DNA of 64,000 bases from Callipepla californica brunnescens (taxonomy: Eukaryota > Chordata > Aves > Galliformes > Odontophoridae). The stretch lies in the NCBI GenBank assembly GCA_023055505.1, contig JALIRH010000001.1, forward strand, positions 93,774,530 to 93,838,529, read 5' to 3'. The translations under genes and the position numbers were made by a program. Positions 53,732-64,000 of this stretch are shown here, one piece after another. Each line of letters begins with the position of its first letter. Positions within the stretch are counted from its first letter, which is position 1. Below the pieces are notes generated by a model. It was given only the letters and a program-made list of their open reading frames with translations, was not told the DNA's origin and ran no database searches.

Positions 53732-55243
53732 TCACTTGAGGGGTGAAGGAATTAAGTTTTCTGATGCCTCTGGTAGCTCTTCTGGTGCTGTGGGAGAGGC
53801 ACTAGGACCTGGGGTTTTGCTTTCCTCAGATCTAGTCGGCCATCCAGTCACCAGCATCTCGAGCCTATCAGTTGTCAGTCCATCCATCAAATTTCGTGGA
53901 ATGCCCTTTTTCCAGCCCAGAGTCCAAAGGCCATTACGTTTATGCTCAATGCTTCGCCTACCAGTTCTTAGTGGGCATGAAACCTTTTGAGTTTTAAGCT
54001 TTGGGCTAGGTGGCCTGAGGGCAAGACTGGCTGCAGCAAGCCTTACTCCTCTTGGCTCAGATTTACTGGGTGAAGGCACCACTGGCCCATATTTTCTTTC
54101 ATAGTTAATTAACTCTTGGGCAACCTCCCCCCACGTCCATACTTTGCATCCTGTCTGCAGATGATTGGAAGTTGCAGTTCCTTCTAACATTGCCCGGGTT
54201 CTTTCTCCCTGAGACATAGCCTGTATCTTTATGCCTATGGGTTTCAGTGATTCTGGAAGCCCCCTGATTAGAGGGGTCATTCTCTCAGGATCAACGGGCA
54301 ACATCATGGGTGATTCATGGTGTAACTGCAACTTCCTGTCATACATCATTTGGAGACAGGCAGCCTTCTGAACATTCTCTACTAATTGATCAACAGTTCC
54401 AGTAATGGCAAGGGGGTCTCCCCTTTCAAGGGGATTGAGACCACCTGCCCAATAGGCAGCTCTCTGTGTGAGGGACCAAGGAGCACGATTGTTTCCAGTA
54501 GTTAAGAATACTCCTGGTCCCCAATAACCTTCAGCCTCTTTTTCGGTTAAAAGTATTTGATCTCCACCTGTGAGGCTGATCCTCCATACGTACTCTGTTT
54601 CTGATTCCTTAGGAGAGCGGCCAAAATCTCTTTTCAATTTTGCTAGCTCAGTAGCAGAGAAAGGGGTTTCTTTAATGCTCATTTGAGGATCTAAATCCTC
54701 ACCATTATCGTATGAATACTCAGTTTTAATTAAAGGACGCAACTGAGCTGGGGAGGCTTCTAATTTGTCTACATTTGCCTTTATACCTTGCAATTCCTCC
54801 CTTGGATAAGTTATATCTTGAGGTGCGCTAGTACAACTGGCATCCTTACCCGTTAGCACTTCCCTTAAAGCTATTTGCAACAGATCAGAATTATGTTTTT
54901 CTCTTTCTAATTGCTCTTCTAGGTTTACAATTTGATTTTGCAGAGCTTTTATCAATTCCTGTCTAACATTAACTGATTCATGCAATGCTTGTAAAGCTTG
55001 GCTCTCTGTTTTAAGCTGCTGGTCGCGGAATTCTACAGCTGCAACCAGAGCAGAACCCAAAACTGCACAAATAAATGCCTTTCCTTTTCCAGGTCGGGTA
55101 CGAGCATTTTTCTGCAGGACATTAATACGGTCTGAGATACTCTGCAGGTTATGCCAGTTTTGCCGTGCCCAGTCTACCCCTGTAAAGGAGGGTCTGGCAC
55201 CATATCTTTCTAAGAGGTCAAATAATACATCTTCACCTTTCAT
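53732..55243 (-). CDS. ENS-1: Gag-type protein of ENS-1/ERNI family, 503 aa
   Basis: This is the only long, clearly conserved ORF in the window: 503 codons from the ATG at 55243 to TGA at 53732-53734. The ATG has A at -3. The frame is open 23 codons further upstream but without another ATG. Residues 1-50 include an N-terminal 'LFDLLERYGARPSFTG' block, and residues 56-70 are hydrophobic ('AFICAVLGSALVAAV'). Residues about 75-125 form a likely coiled coil ('NLEEQLEREKHNSDLLQIAL'). Residues about 215-350 resemble the capsid core of class III (ERV-L-like) Gag ('EYVWRISLTGGDQILL', 'EAEGYWGPGVFL', 'IRGLPESLKPIGIKIQ'). Residues about 436-470 carry a conserved tail block ('KKGIPRNLMDGLTTDRLEML'). I see no CCHC zinc knuckle and no protease. 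Chicken ENS-1/ERNI is reported as a protein of about 490 residues with an N-terminal coiled coil, expressed in embryonic stem cells and pre-neural epiblast, where it is implicated in timing Sox2 activation with geminin and HP1. That role belongs to the family; for this copy it is inference. Transcription would come from the right LTR. Confidence 0.75.
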   Translation of the reverse strand: MKGEDVLFDLLERYGARPSFTGVDWARQNWHNLQSISDRINVLQKNARTRPGKGKAFICAVLGSALVAAVEFRDQQLKTESQALQALHESVNVRQELIKALQNQIVNLEEQLEREKHNSDLLQIALREVLTGKDASCTSAPQDITYPREELQGIKANVDKLEASPAQLRPLIKTEYSYDNGEDLDPQMSIKETPFSATELAKLKRDFGRSPKESETEYVWRISLTGGDQILLTEKEAEGYWGPGVFLTTGNNRAPWSLTQRAAYWAGGLNPLERGDPLAITGTVDQLVENVQKAACLQMMYDRKLQLHHESPMMLPVDPERMTPLIRGLPESLKPIGIKIQAMSQGERTRAMLEGTATSNHLQTGCKVWTWGEVAQELINYERKYGPVVPSPSKSEPRGVRLAAASLALRPPSPKLKTQKVSCPLRTGRRSIEHKRNGLWTLGWKKGIPRNLMDGLTTDRLEMLVTGWPTRSEESKTPGPSASPTAPEELPEASENLIPSPLK

Positions 55244-55309
55244 TGTGGCACTGTCACTCCTTTTCTCAATACCTAGAAAAGGTCTACACGGAGGGAGAGA
55301 AGGGGTATT

Positions 55310-55842
55310 CAAAAGTTTAACACCTCACCCCACCCAGGGAGGCACAACGCACCTAATTAAGCAAAGATAAACACTGTCCCAATCACTCCTCCCTTTTGCA
55401 GAGAGGAGCACACAAAAAGACAAAAGCTAAAAACAACATTTTCTAAGGTAAATAAACTTCCTGGAAAAGTACACAGTTCCTCACTTCCCCAAGAAGTGCA
55501 CACAAAGAAGGTTAAGTTTTCAAACACCAAATAAACAGTATCAAAAACACAGTTAAGGTTCAATATGCGGAGTGATTCTTCCTGGAGAGGTTCTCACATA
55601 TAAGTTACCAAAATTATCACTCCTTGCAACTCCAGGAGGTATACACAAGAAAAGGTTAAAGTTTAAAACTTAAGTTAACAGATTCAGCATTTGGAGTGAT
55701 CTTCTTGGAGAGGTACACACATTTAAATCAAGAAATATCACTCCTCACAACTCCAAGAGGCAAACACAGAAAAAGGGTTCAAATTATATCTGGAAGGACA
55801 ACACTCTCACGAAGGGTATCCTGCCGACTACGCCAATAAAAA
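55310..55842 (-). repeat. Untranslated leader with degenerate tandem repeats
   Basis: Between the primer-binding site and gag. Blocks of the form 'tcactcct...aactcca.gagg...acacaraaaaggtt' recur at about 55382, 55481, 55617 and 55738, spaced 99, 136 and 121 bases. Between the last units a second block 'gagtgatcttcttggagagg' also recurs (about 55570 and 55695). The units are well diverged from each other. In the sense RNA they would alternate pyrimidine- and purine-rich words able to pair. Packaging signal or translation control is possible but not shown. Confidence 0.65.
55818..55835 (-). promoter_or_regulatory. Primer-binding site complementary to tRNA-Ser
   Basis: In the sense direction the 18 bases TGGCGTAGTCGGCAGGAT follow the LTR after a 7-base spacer. 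The plus strand ATCCTGCCGACTACGCCA is the 3' end of vertebrate tRNA-Ser (AGA/UGA type) including CCA, 18 of 18. Serine primers are known for HERV-S-like class III elements, which fits the ERV-L-like Gag. The tRNA identity is from memory of the vertebrate sequence. Confidence 0.85.
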
Positions 55843-56762
55843 TGTCACGCTCCAATATAGAGGAGGGAGACGAGGTTCTTTAAGATTATGTGTATACCCA
55901 GCGTGAGATTAAGAAGCAACGGTTCAAATGTTGGTCCGACCAGTTTATTACCAATATTGACCTGAGACATGGGGAAGGGGAAGGCGGACACTGTTAAGGG
56001 TGATGGGGAAGGGAAGGCGAGCGATAGGAAAGATAGGAAAGAAGCAAAGGTTTGTACAATGCAGGGAAAGTCACCATCCAGGATCCTAGGGGCAGTCCGG
56101 TTGCAAGCGGCTCCGACGGTCCGAGGCAGAAGAGCAGGGAATGGCAGAAGCGGGGAGAGCAGCAGCAGCGATGGGCAGCCTTGAGCAGCAAGCAGTTGTC
56201 CTGGAGAAGCGGCACCGGGTCAGCACAGGAGAAGCGGCGCGGGGTCAGCCCAGGAACAGCAGCAGCCGGCACCGGAGAAGCAGCAAGGGGTCAACCCCGA
56301 GAGGGGCAGCAGCGAACAGTGATCAGCTCGTGAGGTCTCTCCTAAGAGAAGGCCTCTTCAGGCAGCAATAGTGAGATCAGCTCGGGTAGTCCCTCCGAAG
56401 AGAAACTCCAGCTTCGAGAAAATCCCTCGCAGAGAAAATCGCACATCTTCGTGGCTGCAGGACCCCTATTTTATCTTCCAGATTCCTCCAGTCTACGTGA
56501 CAAATCCCATGCTGCAAGCGTCTCCTGAGATGGTTATCTCCCCAGAGATGAGTACCAAACAAAAGAGTGTTCGTTGGCCATCGCTGCCCCCATGCTAGTG
56601 TGCCAGGCAAGCATCTCCTGAGATGGCTATCTACCCACGGAGATGAGTACCAAACAAAAGAGTGTTCAGCGGCCATTGAGCTGCCGCTTATCTCTCTTTC
56701 GTTGCCCCAGGACGTGTTCATCAGCAAACTTTGAGTCAATGGCATTCCAATAGTCTCTTACA
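55843..56762 (-). repeat. 5' LTR of the provirus (right copy)
   Basis: 920 bp and the promoter LTR in the sense direction. One difference from the left LTR by my reading (56116 A versus 52384 G) and no length difference. It carries the TATA-like element listed separately, the U3 direct repeat (56514-56676), the GC-rich array (56203-56297) and an AATAAA at 55944-55949. If initiation follows the TATA box and cleavage follows this AATAAA, the R region would be unusually long, near 500 nt. Confidence 0.97.
56466..56474 (-). promoter_or_regulatory. TATA-like box of the 5' LTR
   Basis: Sense strand ATAAAATAG within 'GGAAGATAAAATAGGGGTCC'. Initiation would be expected about 25-30 bases downstream, near 56440. 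It is the only TATA-like match in the GC-richer part of the LTR. Upstream (56514-56676) lies the direct repeat that may be the enhancer. ENS-1 LTRs are reported active in embryonic stem cells. Confidence 0.55.
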
Positions 56763-56767
56763 ACATG
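56763..56767. repeat. Target-site duplication ACATG (right copy)
   Basis: It matches 52106-52110 exactly and closes the provirus. Confidence 0.93.
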
Positions 56768-56949
56768 TTTTTATTTCTATTTTATATGTTACTAGTATGG
56801 TAAAAATGATCTTTATCCCAGCTGAAACCTGAACACTTCCTGTAGAAGTTCCCTTTTAGATTCAGGTTGCTCTGTGTACAGGTTAGAAGAAACAGTAAAA
56901 GTATTTTTTTTTTTTTCTTATTGGTTGTTACCTGTACAGGATCTTGGCT

Positions 56950-57396
56950 TTTGTCCAACCTCCTGCTCAGAGAAGGGCAACATCTGATATTAGACCAAGA
57001 TGCACAAGGCTGTGTCCACTTGTGTCTTGAAAAACTTTAAGGAAAGAAGGGATACATTCTGTCTCATTCTGTCTGTCCACATGGGAAATCTTCCTTGTTT
57101 AACTCATCCTTGTGTCCTGCTGGCACTCACTGCTGTGAAGAGCCTCACCTGATCTACTTGATGTTCTCCACACGGCTGCAAGAGATGCTTCTAGATCCAC
57201 ACAGTCTCTATTCTTAAATTGGAGCATCAAAGAACAAGAGTTCCATCTCTCAGCCATCTGTCTTTTTTTGTACTGGGGAGCCCAGACTGGACACAATACT
57301 CCAGGTGAGGACTTACCAGGGTGGATTAGAGGGAGGATCACATCCCTTGACCTGCAGGCCATGCTCTTTTTAATGCAACCCAGGATGCCATTGGCA
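56950..57396 (-). mobile_element. CR1 LINE fragment cut by a mariner insertion
   Basis: Antisense CR1 ORF2 C-terminal region, including 'tttgtactggggagcccaga', 'acaatactccaggtgaggac' and 'gcaacccaggatgccattgg'. CR1 wording stops at about 57396, where mariner sequence begins. No terminal repeat is visible on the left. Confidence 0.88.
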
Positions 57397-58370
57397 CCCT
57401 GATGATGCCTGACATGGTAATACTGCTCAGAAAATACCCATTCAGTCCATCTTTCATTGTCCTGAACAGAAGGAAGTCAGAATGTGCCAAATCATACCAC
57501 TCAGGTAGGTGTGGTAGGATAATCCTGCCAAGACTGGCAATGTGCCTCACAGTCTTCAAACTGGTGTGGAGCTCGGTGTTATTGTGTTGCAAGAGAAAAA
57601 TTGCCTTCTCTAGACTGACTTGAGGAGTTAGAGCCTTCAGCTTAGTCAGTGTTGTGATGTAGAGATTTGTCTGTATTCCAGGAAATCCGGAAAGATCACC
57701 CCTTTTATCTCCCAGAACTTTGCATATCACTTCACATTATGAGAGCTGTTTCTTGAACTTTTTTCTATAATGGGGAATTCACAAACTTGCATGTGTTGTT
57801 CTTTCTATTCCTGCATGAGCATTTGTGGGACCCACCTGCAAGGAAACTTTGCAATATTCTAGTGTTGCCATCATTGTTTCCAATGCATTGAAGCTGATAC
57901 TCAGCTCCTTACACCGTTCCCTGGCTGTAATCTTCCAATTTGCATGGATGAGATGGTTGAAGTGCTCTTTTGCGATGTGACAGCTACGCATGGCCTCCTG
58001 GAACATGGTGTGTCTTGATGTTGCTGTCACAGTTGCCGAAACACAACACCTACTGTCTCAGTGTGCTAACATGCACTGTTTGATCTTTATAAACTTTCGG
58101 TACGTGTCAATTAATGTCAATGACTGATTTTTTTTCCACATGGAGGAATTATCTTACACACCTTTGCTACATATGCACTTGCATGTCAGACACCATTATG
58201 CCAGAATGCCCCTCTGTTGCCATCTGTTATATAGCAGCAAAATTTAATGGACTATTGGCAGGAAGTATCAACCACTACTGCCATGCCACAGATATCCTTC
58301 TCAGATGTCATGAGCCAACACAATAAAATAGGAGGCATTACCTTTGAAGTGGACTTCATACTTTGGATCA
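57397..58370 (-). pseudogene. Mariner (Galluhop-like) transposase remnant
   Basis: Minus-strand frame 57779-58030 encodes the N-terminal mariner region ('FNHLIHANWKITARERCKEL', 'NALETMMATLEYCKVS'). Frame 57400-57730 encodes the catalytic C-terminal part ('LYITTLTKLKAL', 'FLLQHNNTELHTSLKTV', 'YDLAHSDFLLF'). Tc1/mariner transposases of this group use a D,D34D triad. The HDN box here reads HNN, so the second Asp is Asn, and the segment with the first Asp is missing between 57730 and 57779. The last Asp (HSD) survives. A terminal block 'ggaggcattacctttgaag' near 58340 resembles the chicken mariner inverted repeat, while the other end is lost at the CR1 junction. The element cannot transpose. Confidence 0.85.
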
Positions 58371-59336
58371 ATGCAAGTACACGTTGCCTATTTCTGTAAT
58401 ACTGCATAATTTTCACTTGTCTGTCTACCATAGTCATTCGTGCATCGGTTCACAAAACTCTTTTAGTTGGAATTTTAAATTTAATTTTAATTCACAATAC
58501 AATAAAAAGAGTTAAAACCAAACATAAATGTGGTTATTGTTATGGTGGAAACAGTGGTACTAAATTTACTTTGATATTTAAACATGCTATCAAACAGCAG
58601 CTTTAGTGGGTGCTTCTTAACTAAATTTGAATGAGCAGAATCTAACCTCATTTAGGGAAAAGAAATGCTACAAATAAACAAACAAACAGTCTTAAGCAAC
58701 AAACTGTAAACATGATGAGGTTAATATTTAAAGAAATTCTTTTTTTCTCCCAGTTGATAACATTTATATTTATATTTCAGCTATTGTTTCCTTCCCTTTT
58801 GAGAAAGATGAGAATAACTACTTTTAACATTTTCTAATGTAGCATTTTAGAATGCAATCTTGGATGTATATTCCTAAGGCTATTTTTAGTTTCACATTAT
58901 AATTTCATTTCAATTTTTATTAATTACAGGATTATCGAGTTTGTAATTTCTAGATCCATCCAAGAATTAGGGGGAAATGGTCATTGTTCTTGTTCTGTCA
59001 TTTGAAATCTTAATTAATATGTAACTTATCAAAACTTGACCCTGATCTTCTAAGTCCTTTATAACTCCCTATGTCTCCAGGCAGAGAACAGTTTATTTTA
59101 GGCAGTACCAATTTTAAACTTTGAAATTACTGTTTCTGCAAATAAATCAACAGTTGAAATAAATATGCAAAACAAAAAAAGTCTAATTTCTATCTCAGAT
59201 TTATAACTCAAATTTATATCTTGGTAAATTCAGTGGTTTGTATCAAAGCGGAAAACTTCGTTATCATAACAAGTTAAGCATTTATATTAAACCTTATGAG
59301 AAGCTCCAGAAAAAGTTGCAGAGGTCTCAAGTAAAG
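58371..59336. other. AT-rich single-copy DNA
   Basis: No gene or repeat family recognised. A short (CAAA)n run lies near 58675. Confidence 0.5.
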
Positions 59337-59510
59337 CTTATGTCAAACAAGTCCAGTGTGTGGCCTGCAGACTGCATGCGGCCTGGCCCAGACTTTTACC
59401 CTGCACCACCATGGCAGCGGCTGTTCCTCACTAAGCCCAGCCTGGCCCTGAGCACACACCCATCATTCAGCAGCAACCAAACGTCAGTGTGTGATCATTA
59501 CTGTCTGAGC
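59337..59510. mobile_element. Possible hAT (Charlie-like) fragment
   Basis: 'gtgtggcctgcagactgcat' followed by 'gcggcctggcccagac' resembles the G/C-rich ends of vertebrate hAT-Charlie elements. No partner end is visible. Weak call. Confidence 0.3.
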
Positions 59511-59563
59511 TAAAACATGTTGAGCTCACAGTTCAGCGTAAGCTCATGTTTTCAAATAAATTT

Positions 59564-59800
59564 TTAGAATCATATAATCATCACCAAGATTGCAAAAGAC
59601 TTCTAAGATCAGCATGCCCGGCTGTTTACCTACCTCCAATATTTGTCCACTGAACTAGATCCCTTAGAACATCTAGAGGCTTCTTGAACACTTCCAGGAA
59701 TGGTGACTCAACCATCTACCTGGGCAGCCCATTCCAGAAACTGACTACTGTTTTGGAGAAGAAATTTTTACCTATCTTACTGGCCAACAATACGCCTTGC
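59564..59800 (-). mobile_element. CR1 LINE fragment
   Basis: Antisense CR1 end: 'agaatcatataatcatcacc', 'agacttctaagatcagcatg', then 'aacacttccaggaatggtga' and 'ccattccagaaactgactac'. It is similar in wording to the CR1 at 27116. Truncated at about 59800. Confidence 0.85.
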
Positions 59801-60095
59801 TTCAGAATCACACCTTATTCATGGTCTTCTTTTTTGACAGTAGGTACATTTATGAACAACAGTTTTAAAGGATGAAGTACAGGAAGAGTCAAATTTAATC
59901 AAACATCTCTGATGAACACCTAAAACTCTTTTTATCAGCCTGACTAATGCATTAGTTTCACAAAACAAGGGTCAAATATCCCACTAGTTTTATGTCTCTG
60001 CTGCCCACTTTTTATGTCTCACTAGAAAAATAAATTAGAAAAAAATAAGTTTTGCTACTTATGTACATCAACTACATTATTTATTTCATATGGAG

Positions 60096-60149
60096 CCCAA
60101 GGCAGTTCTTCACTCAATGTGGCCCAGGCAAGCCAAAAGGCAGGATATC
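60096..60149 (-). mobile_element. hAT-like arm, inverted relative to 60337-60387
   Basis: 'ggcagttcttcactcaatgt' to 'gatatc' is the approximate reverse complement of 60337-60387 ('gatatccaacctttgggctt...cattgagtgaagagg'). The arms are about 50 bp with a spacer of about 190 bp. They may be two copies of one element end in opposite orientation. Confidence 0.5.
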
Positions 60150-60332
60150 AATGACTTAGGTGGAATGGAAGTAACTATGTCTAACACTGTAACCCCAACC
60201 TCTGATTTAGCTCTTGCCCATTCACACAAATTTTGTTAATTTAATTTAAAATGAATTTTAAGGCATTTACAGAAATACTGTTTTGATTCTTGGAAGTGCT
60301 GAATGTGTTGTCACTGACATATTTGTTTAAAA

Positions 60333-60575
60333 CATGGATATCCAACCTTTGGGCTTGCCCAGGCTACATTGAGTGAAGAGGAATTGTCTTATGTTGATGT
60401 TTAGAAGTTTCTGTTCTTGCTAACTGATGATTGTATGCTTGGGTCTGATCTGGGTCACGTGGAGGGCAAGAGCAGTCACCATGACAGTGTGGGGCATTGG
60501 GTTAAGCTTAATTGGTAACAGTCTCATATCAGATGCAGCCCACAGATCATGGGTTGGACATTCCTCAAAACTTGA
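60333..60575 (+). mobile_element. hAT (Charlie-like) non-autonomous element
   Basis: The left end reads 'gatatccaacctttgggctt' and the right end 'atgggttggacattcc'. The sequences 'tccaacc' and 'ggttgga' form the inner part of short terminal inverted repeats. G/C-rich words such as 'gatgcagcccacagatcatg' near the right end are typical of Charlie-type ends. It has no ORF and is about 240 bp long. Confidence 0.45.
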
Positions 60576-60624
60576 GTGAGCTCTGCAATCTTTCCGTCCT
60601 GTTCAAGAATTACCTAGTTTTAAC

Positions 60625-61012
60625 AGTTGTTCAAAACATTCCTTCAGGCTTGAGAAAAGAAGACTCAGAGGTGATCTGATTAATGCTTATAAATATCTTA
60701 AGTGTGGGAGTCAAAGGAACATAGCTAACCTCTTTACAGCAGTTTGTGGGGACAGGACAAGGGGAAACGACCATAAACTTGAGCACAGGATGTTCTGCAC
60801 TAATATGGAAAGGAACTTCTTCACAGTGAGGGTGACAGAGCACTGGAACAATCTGCCCAGGGAGGTTGTGGATTCTCCTTCTCTGGAGATGTTCGAGACC
60901 TGCCTGGAAACCTACCTGTGCAGCCTGCTGTAGAGGACCTGCTTTGCAGAGGGGTTCTACTCAAAGATCTCTAGAAGGGCCTTCCAAACCCTACAATTCT
61001 GTGATTCTTTAA
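60625..61012 (+). mobile_element. CR1 LINE 3' end (plus orientation)
   Basis: Sense CR1: 'ggcttgagaaaagaagactc', 'cttataaatatcttaagtgt', 'aggacaaggggaaacgacca', 'gcactggaacaatctgccca', then 'gggccttccaaaccctacaa' and the tail 'ttctgtgattctttaattct'. It is one of the better-preserved 3' ends in the window. Confidence 0.93.
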
Positions 61013-64000
61013 TTCTAATGTTTGCTTACTGAATTGTGTTCCACTGAAATACAGTGTGGTTGGTCTATTTAACACACAGATGTGTTTAGTCTCCCTTTTT
61101 ATTAGTGTCTAATGGATGACATATTTATCTTGCAAGTCTTGCTCCTCTTGCCTGAGGGTCTTCAAATTTTCTAAGCTACAGTTTCCAAAGAAATGCTTTG
61201 GTAAATAACTCAGACTTAAAATTTAGAATCGGTGTATGAAAGGGATCTGTCTACTTTTCTGAAGATGCTTCACTATGCAATAAAAATGTCTTCATTGTGG
61301 AATAAATAGTGTAAGGTTTTACACTCACCGAAACTACATGGGAGAGACAAAGTTCCAGTGAGTAACAAACTGTATGGGAAAGACAATTTTTGCTTTTCAC
61401 ATTTAATATCATTGCTCTAGGGGAGGGAGGAAGGAATGGCCTAGTTTTTACTCCCTAATTGTCTACTTTATCTGTTGGATTTTTAAATTAATTTTAAAAT
61501 GAAGACTAAGATTTCTCAGCCTTCAAATTAGAGAGTCATCTTTTTCTTGTTCCCTGCCTGAATAGGTAGATTTGGAATAATTTCCTAGATAGCATAAAAA
61601 CTCCCAGAAAGAAAAAAACATATTATTTTTTCTTAACCTTGCAGCCAAAGTATCCTTTCATTAAAGGTTTTCTCCTTTGAGACAGGAGAATTCATTTTCT
61701 AATCTTTTGAAGTTCAACTCTAGTCTCTAACTTGCTGAGCTGAGTAATGCAAGTTATTAACCTATTGTACAATGGTAAGCGGGTAGGCTTTTATCCAAAA
61801 TATTTTAACATTATTGCTGTTAAGACTGCAGACAGATGCATAAGCCATGTCTTGAGGTATACCTAACAGAACAGATTATGATAAACTGCTGGGTGCAACA
61901 CGAAAAAGACTGGATATGACAAATAACCACATGAGAAACTGGCTGAAGTTACAAATACTGTTGGTAGGCATTGCTGGATGACAAATGGTTTGGGAAGCAT
62001 GCAAAAGATGGCTCAGTTTTTGGGGAAACACTGTGGGTCTCCTGGGGATGAGAATCTCACAAGGTCAGGAATATCTTGGTAATCCCCTCAGTGATACTAC
62101 ATAAGGCTGAAGCATTCTAGGAAACAGTAATGCTGTTCTCAACATAAACTGAGGGAGGGGGGAGCCGGGAGGGGGGGGAAAGGCATTTGTTAATTTGGGA
62201 AGGAACAAGTGTGAAGATGGATCAAACTAGATCAGGGATGAACAAGCAAAAGGAAAAGGACAGAAAAGGTCCAGGTTATAAGTTAGCTACACGCATGTGA
62301 GTGTACTTGTCTGTTTAAGCCTTGCATCTGAACTCTGCATTCCATCCTATCTACTGATATCCTTGACCAGCTTTGAGAATGTGCTTTGTGTCTTGGATAG
62401 AGTCGTCCTCTCGATGACTGCAGGAGTGGACCACGATTAGTGGGTTACTAATGTTTAGAAGGACCCAGTGTCAGTGCTGAAAGCTGGTTAAAGGGGCCCA
62501 GGGCTAGGCCGTGACTGACTGTTAATGCTGGGCCAGAATAAAGAGGGACGCACTTAATGACTATGTATATTTTCCACAAATAAACCTGAAGTCAAAATAG
62601 ATTGAGAAAAGTATCTAGCCGTTTCAATTGTTGCTGTTTATGCTTGTATGTGTTCCTGAAAAACCACAGTTATCTCTGTGTTAATCTTCCGTCACAGCTG
62701 GTTTTGTTCATGGGTGTAACCACATGTAAATTGAGAATATGTCCTCAGCTATGCTGCTAGCTGGACTGAACAGAGAATAAGTCAAATGTCTGTTATGAAC
62801 TGATATTAACCGATCAGTAACATGTCACAGGGAACTTAGTGTTTACATAATGACTCTATATACTCTTAAAAAAATAAACTATAGCAAGTAAAAAGAAGGC
62901 TCAATTTATATGATTTAAGATACTGTGAAAGAGATGTTATGTGATGATACACAAAAATGTCAACCACTTCAGTCACATTTTTTGTGCGTGTCATTGGAAA
63001 GTTGGGAATATGAAGGCATTTTCAAGGAACTAAGTAGCAGAAAGAGAGTACTAGATTAAAAGATGTTTGTGTGAAGAGCTAAGATATTCCATAAATATCT
63101 GATTCTTATGGCTGGATAATATAATGTAGTTAAAACATTTTTAATATCCAGGCATTTTCATAACGCTAGTCTTTACTATAATGAAGCTGTACTACAGCTA
63201 TTTTTTCCCTACATAAACACAGTAGAACCACACTCAACCCACAAATAAAGCCTAACATAGTCCTTACTTTCATTCCTTTTCCCTGCCTTGAATATTCTTT
63301 TATTGTTTCATACTCTTTAAGTAGTTGTATCTTTTTGCTAAGTCTCTACATAATGGATGATTTTTCTTTGTTGTCTTAGAAAAAATCACTTCCTCCTGCT
63401 TCACTGTAGTTTTAGAAGGTTTATTTTCAGTTGCCCTAGGCTTCTGTGAATTGAACCCAGATGCCTTTTCTCTTTGGAGCTGTTGAACATTTTGAACTAA
63501 ATATGTCCCTTGTGCAATAGTTGAGTGGAAGAAAAATGCTTTAGTTCTATGTTGATACCTTTCAGGGCTATTTACAGGCTTGTTTTAAAGGCAGATTTAT
63601 TTAGCTACAAGAATGTTTTTCATATTAAAAAAGAAATATATATGTATATATATAATGCTCTAAGCCATAATACCAAGATAAGGACTTAAAATATTCATTG
63701 GTTTGGGGCACTTCAATCTCAGAAGATCAAAATAGACTTAACTCAAAACAGGCACATCAGTATTGCACACACACTGTCCAAAAACCAAAGGCTGGAAATA
63801 GCTACCTGGCTATCATCAGATGTACAGGACATGGAGGACTGGACTGCAAAATCAAACAGTGTGTGTTGTTATGTAACTATTAGACATATCTACTTTGTCA
63901 CTTCTGGCTTTTGGCAGAATGATGCTCTACTTTGTGTAGCATCTCCTCTTCTTGCTTGCAGAAAATCTGCATTCTTCAGTTACATTTTTGCTGTCTCAGC
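61013..64000. other. Mostly single-copy DNA; GC-richer patch at 61900-62600
   Basis: No gene recognised. 61900-62600 is less AT-rich than its surroundings and contains a G-tract (62152-62178), an AATAAA at about 62536 ('gccagaataaagaggg') and another at about 62580. This could be a decayed LTR or an unrecognised transcribed unit, but I found no TG...CA boundaries with a target duplication. TA-rich runs lie near 63635-63655. Confidence 0.4.
62152..62178 (+). other. G-quadruplex-prone G tract
   Basis: Four or more runs of at least three G (GGG, GGGGGG, GGG, GGGGGGGG) within 27 bases, with loops of 1-4 bases, fit the standard quadruplex pattern. Confidence 0.75.

Larger units (their letters stand above)
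52111..56762 (-). mobile_element. Gag-only endogenous provirus of ENS-1/ERNI (Soprano) type
   Basis: This is a complete LTR-to-LTR provirus, transcribed from the minus strand. In sense order it has LTR 56762-55843, tRNA-Ser primer-binding site, a roughly 600-nt leader, an intact gag-type ORF 55243-53732, a short env transmembrane remnant, and LTR 53030-52111. Both LTRs are 920 bp and a 5-bp ACATG duplication flanks the whole. No protease, reverse transcriptase, RNase H or integrase motif occurs in the 2812-bp interior, so it depends on enzymes supplied in trans. This layout, one gag-like ORF of about 500 codons between long LTRs, is what is described for the chicken ENS-1/ERNI genes expressed in embryonic stem cells and early epiblast. 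The family assignment is from layout and remembered features, not alignment. Confidence 0.9.

Overview
The window looks like gene-poor nuclear DNA from a bird, most likely a galliform and probably chicken or a close relative. The evidence is about twenty 5'-truncated CR1 LINE fragments on both strands, remnants of a mariner element resembling the chicken Galluhop family, and an LTR provirus whose layout matches the galliform ENS-1/ERNI (Soprano) family. I see no conserved host protein gene, tRNA or rRNA. Host exon content is limited to one good 47-nt micro-exon candidate (13269-13315) and one weaker candidate (16970-17070).

Layout. 1-2060 is AT-rich single-copy DNA. 2061-2404 is a purine pentamer satellite, 2602-2701 is a 100-N assembly gap, and 2702-2890 is a mariner fragment. 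4125-4539 is a long pyrimidine tract, followed by a CR1 fragment. 5.3-13.7 kb is AT-rich with one CR1. A 574-bp solo LTR with a perfect 5-bp target duplication lies at 13751-14324. A second copy lies at 29236-29782, and reverse-strand pieces of the same family lie at 32812-32908 and 41870-42018. 18.5-19.4 kb, 27.1-28.6 kb (nested), 40.0-41.8 kb, 44.0-47.5 kb and 48.8-49.2 kb are CR1 clusters, several carrying decayed ORF2 reverse-transcriptase reading frames.

The focus of the window is 52111-56762, a 4652-bp minus-strand provirus. Its two 920-bp LTRs differ at a single base by my reading and are flanked by the 5-bp duplication ACATG. The primer-binding site matches tRNA-Ser over 18 of 18 bases. 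The provirus has a long leader with degenerate repeats, an intact 503-codon gag-type ORF (53732-55243), no pol, and a short frameshifted remnant of an env transmembrane subunit. It is a young gag-only element of the kind described as ENS-1/ERNI in chicken embryonic stem cells. Transcription should start in the right-hand LTR (55843-56762) and end in the left-hand LTR.

Right of the provirus, a CR1 fragment is interrupted by a dead mariner transposase (57397-58370). Then follow a hAT-like inverted pair near 60.1-60.6 kb, a plus-strand CR1 (60625-61012), and 3 kb of mostly single-copy DNA with a G-rich, quadruplex-prone tract at 62152-62178.

Most short ORFs in this AT-rich DNA are chance or transposon-derived, and I did not annotate them as genes.
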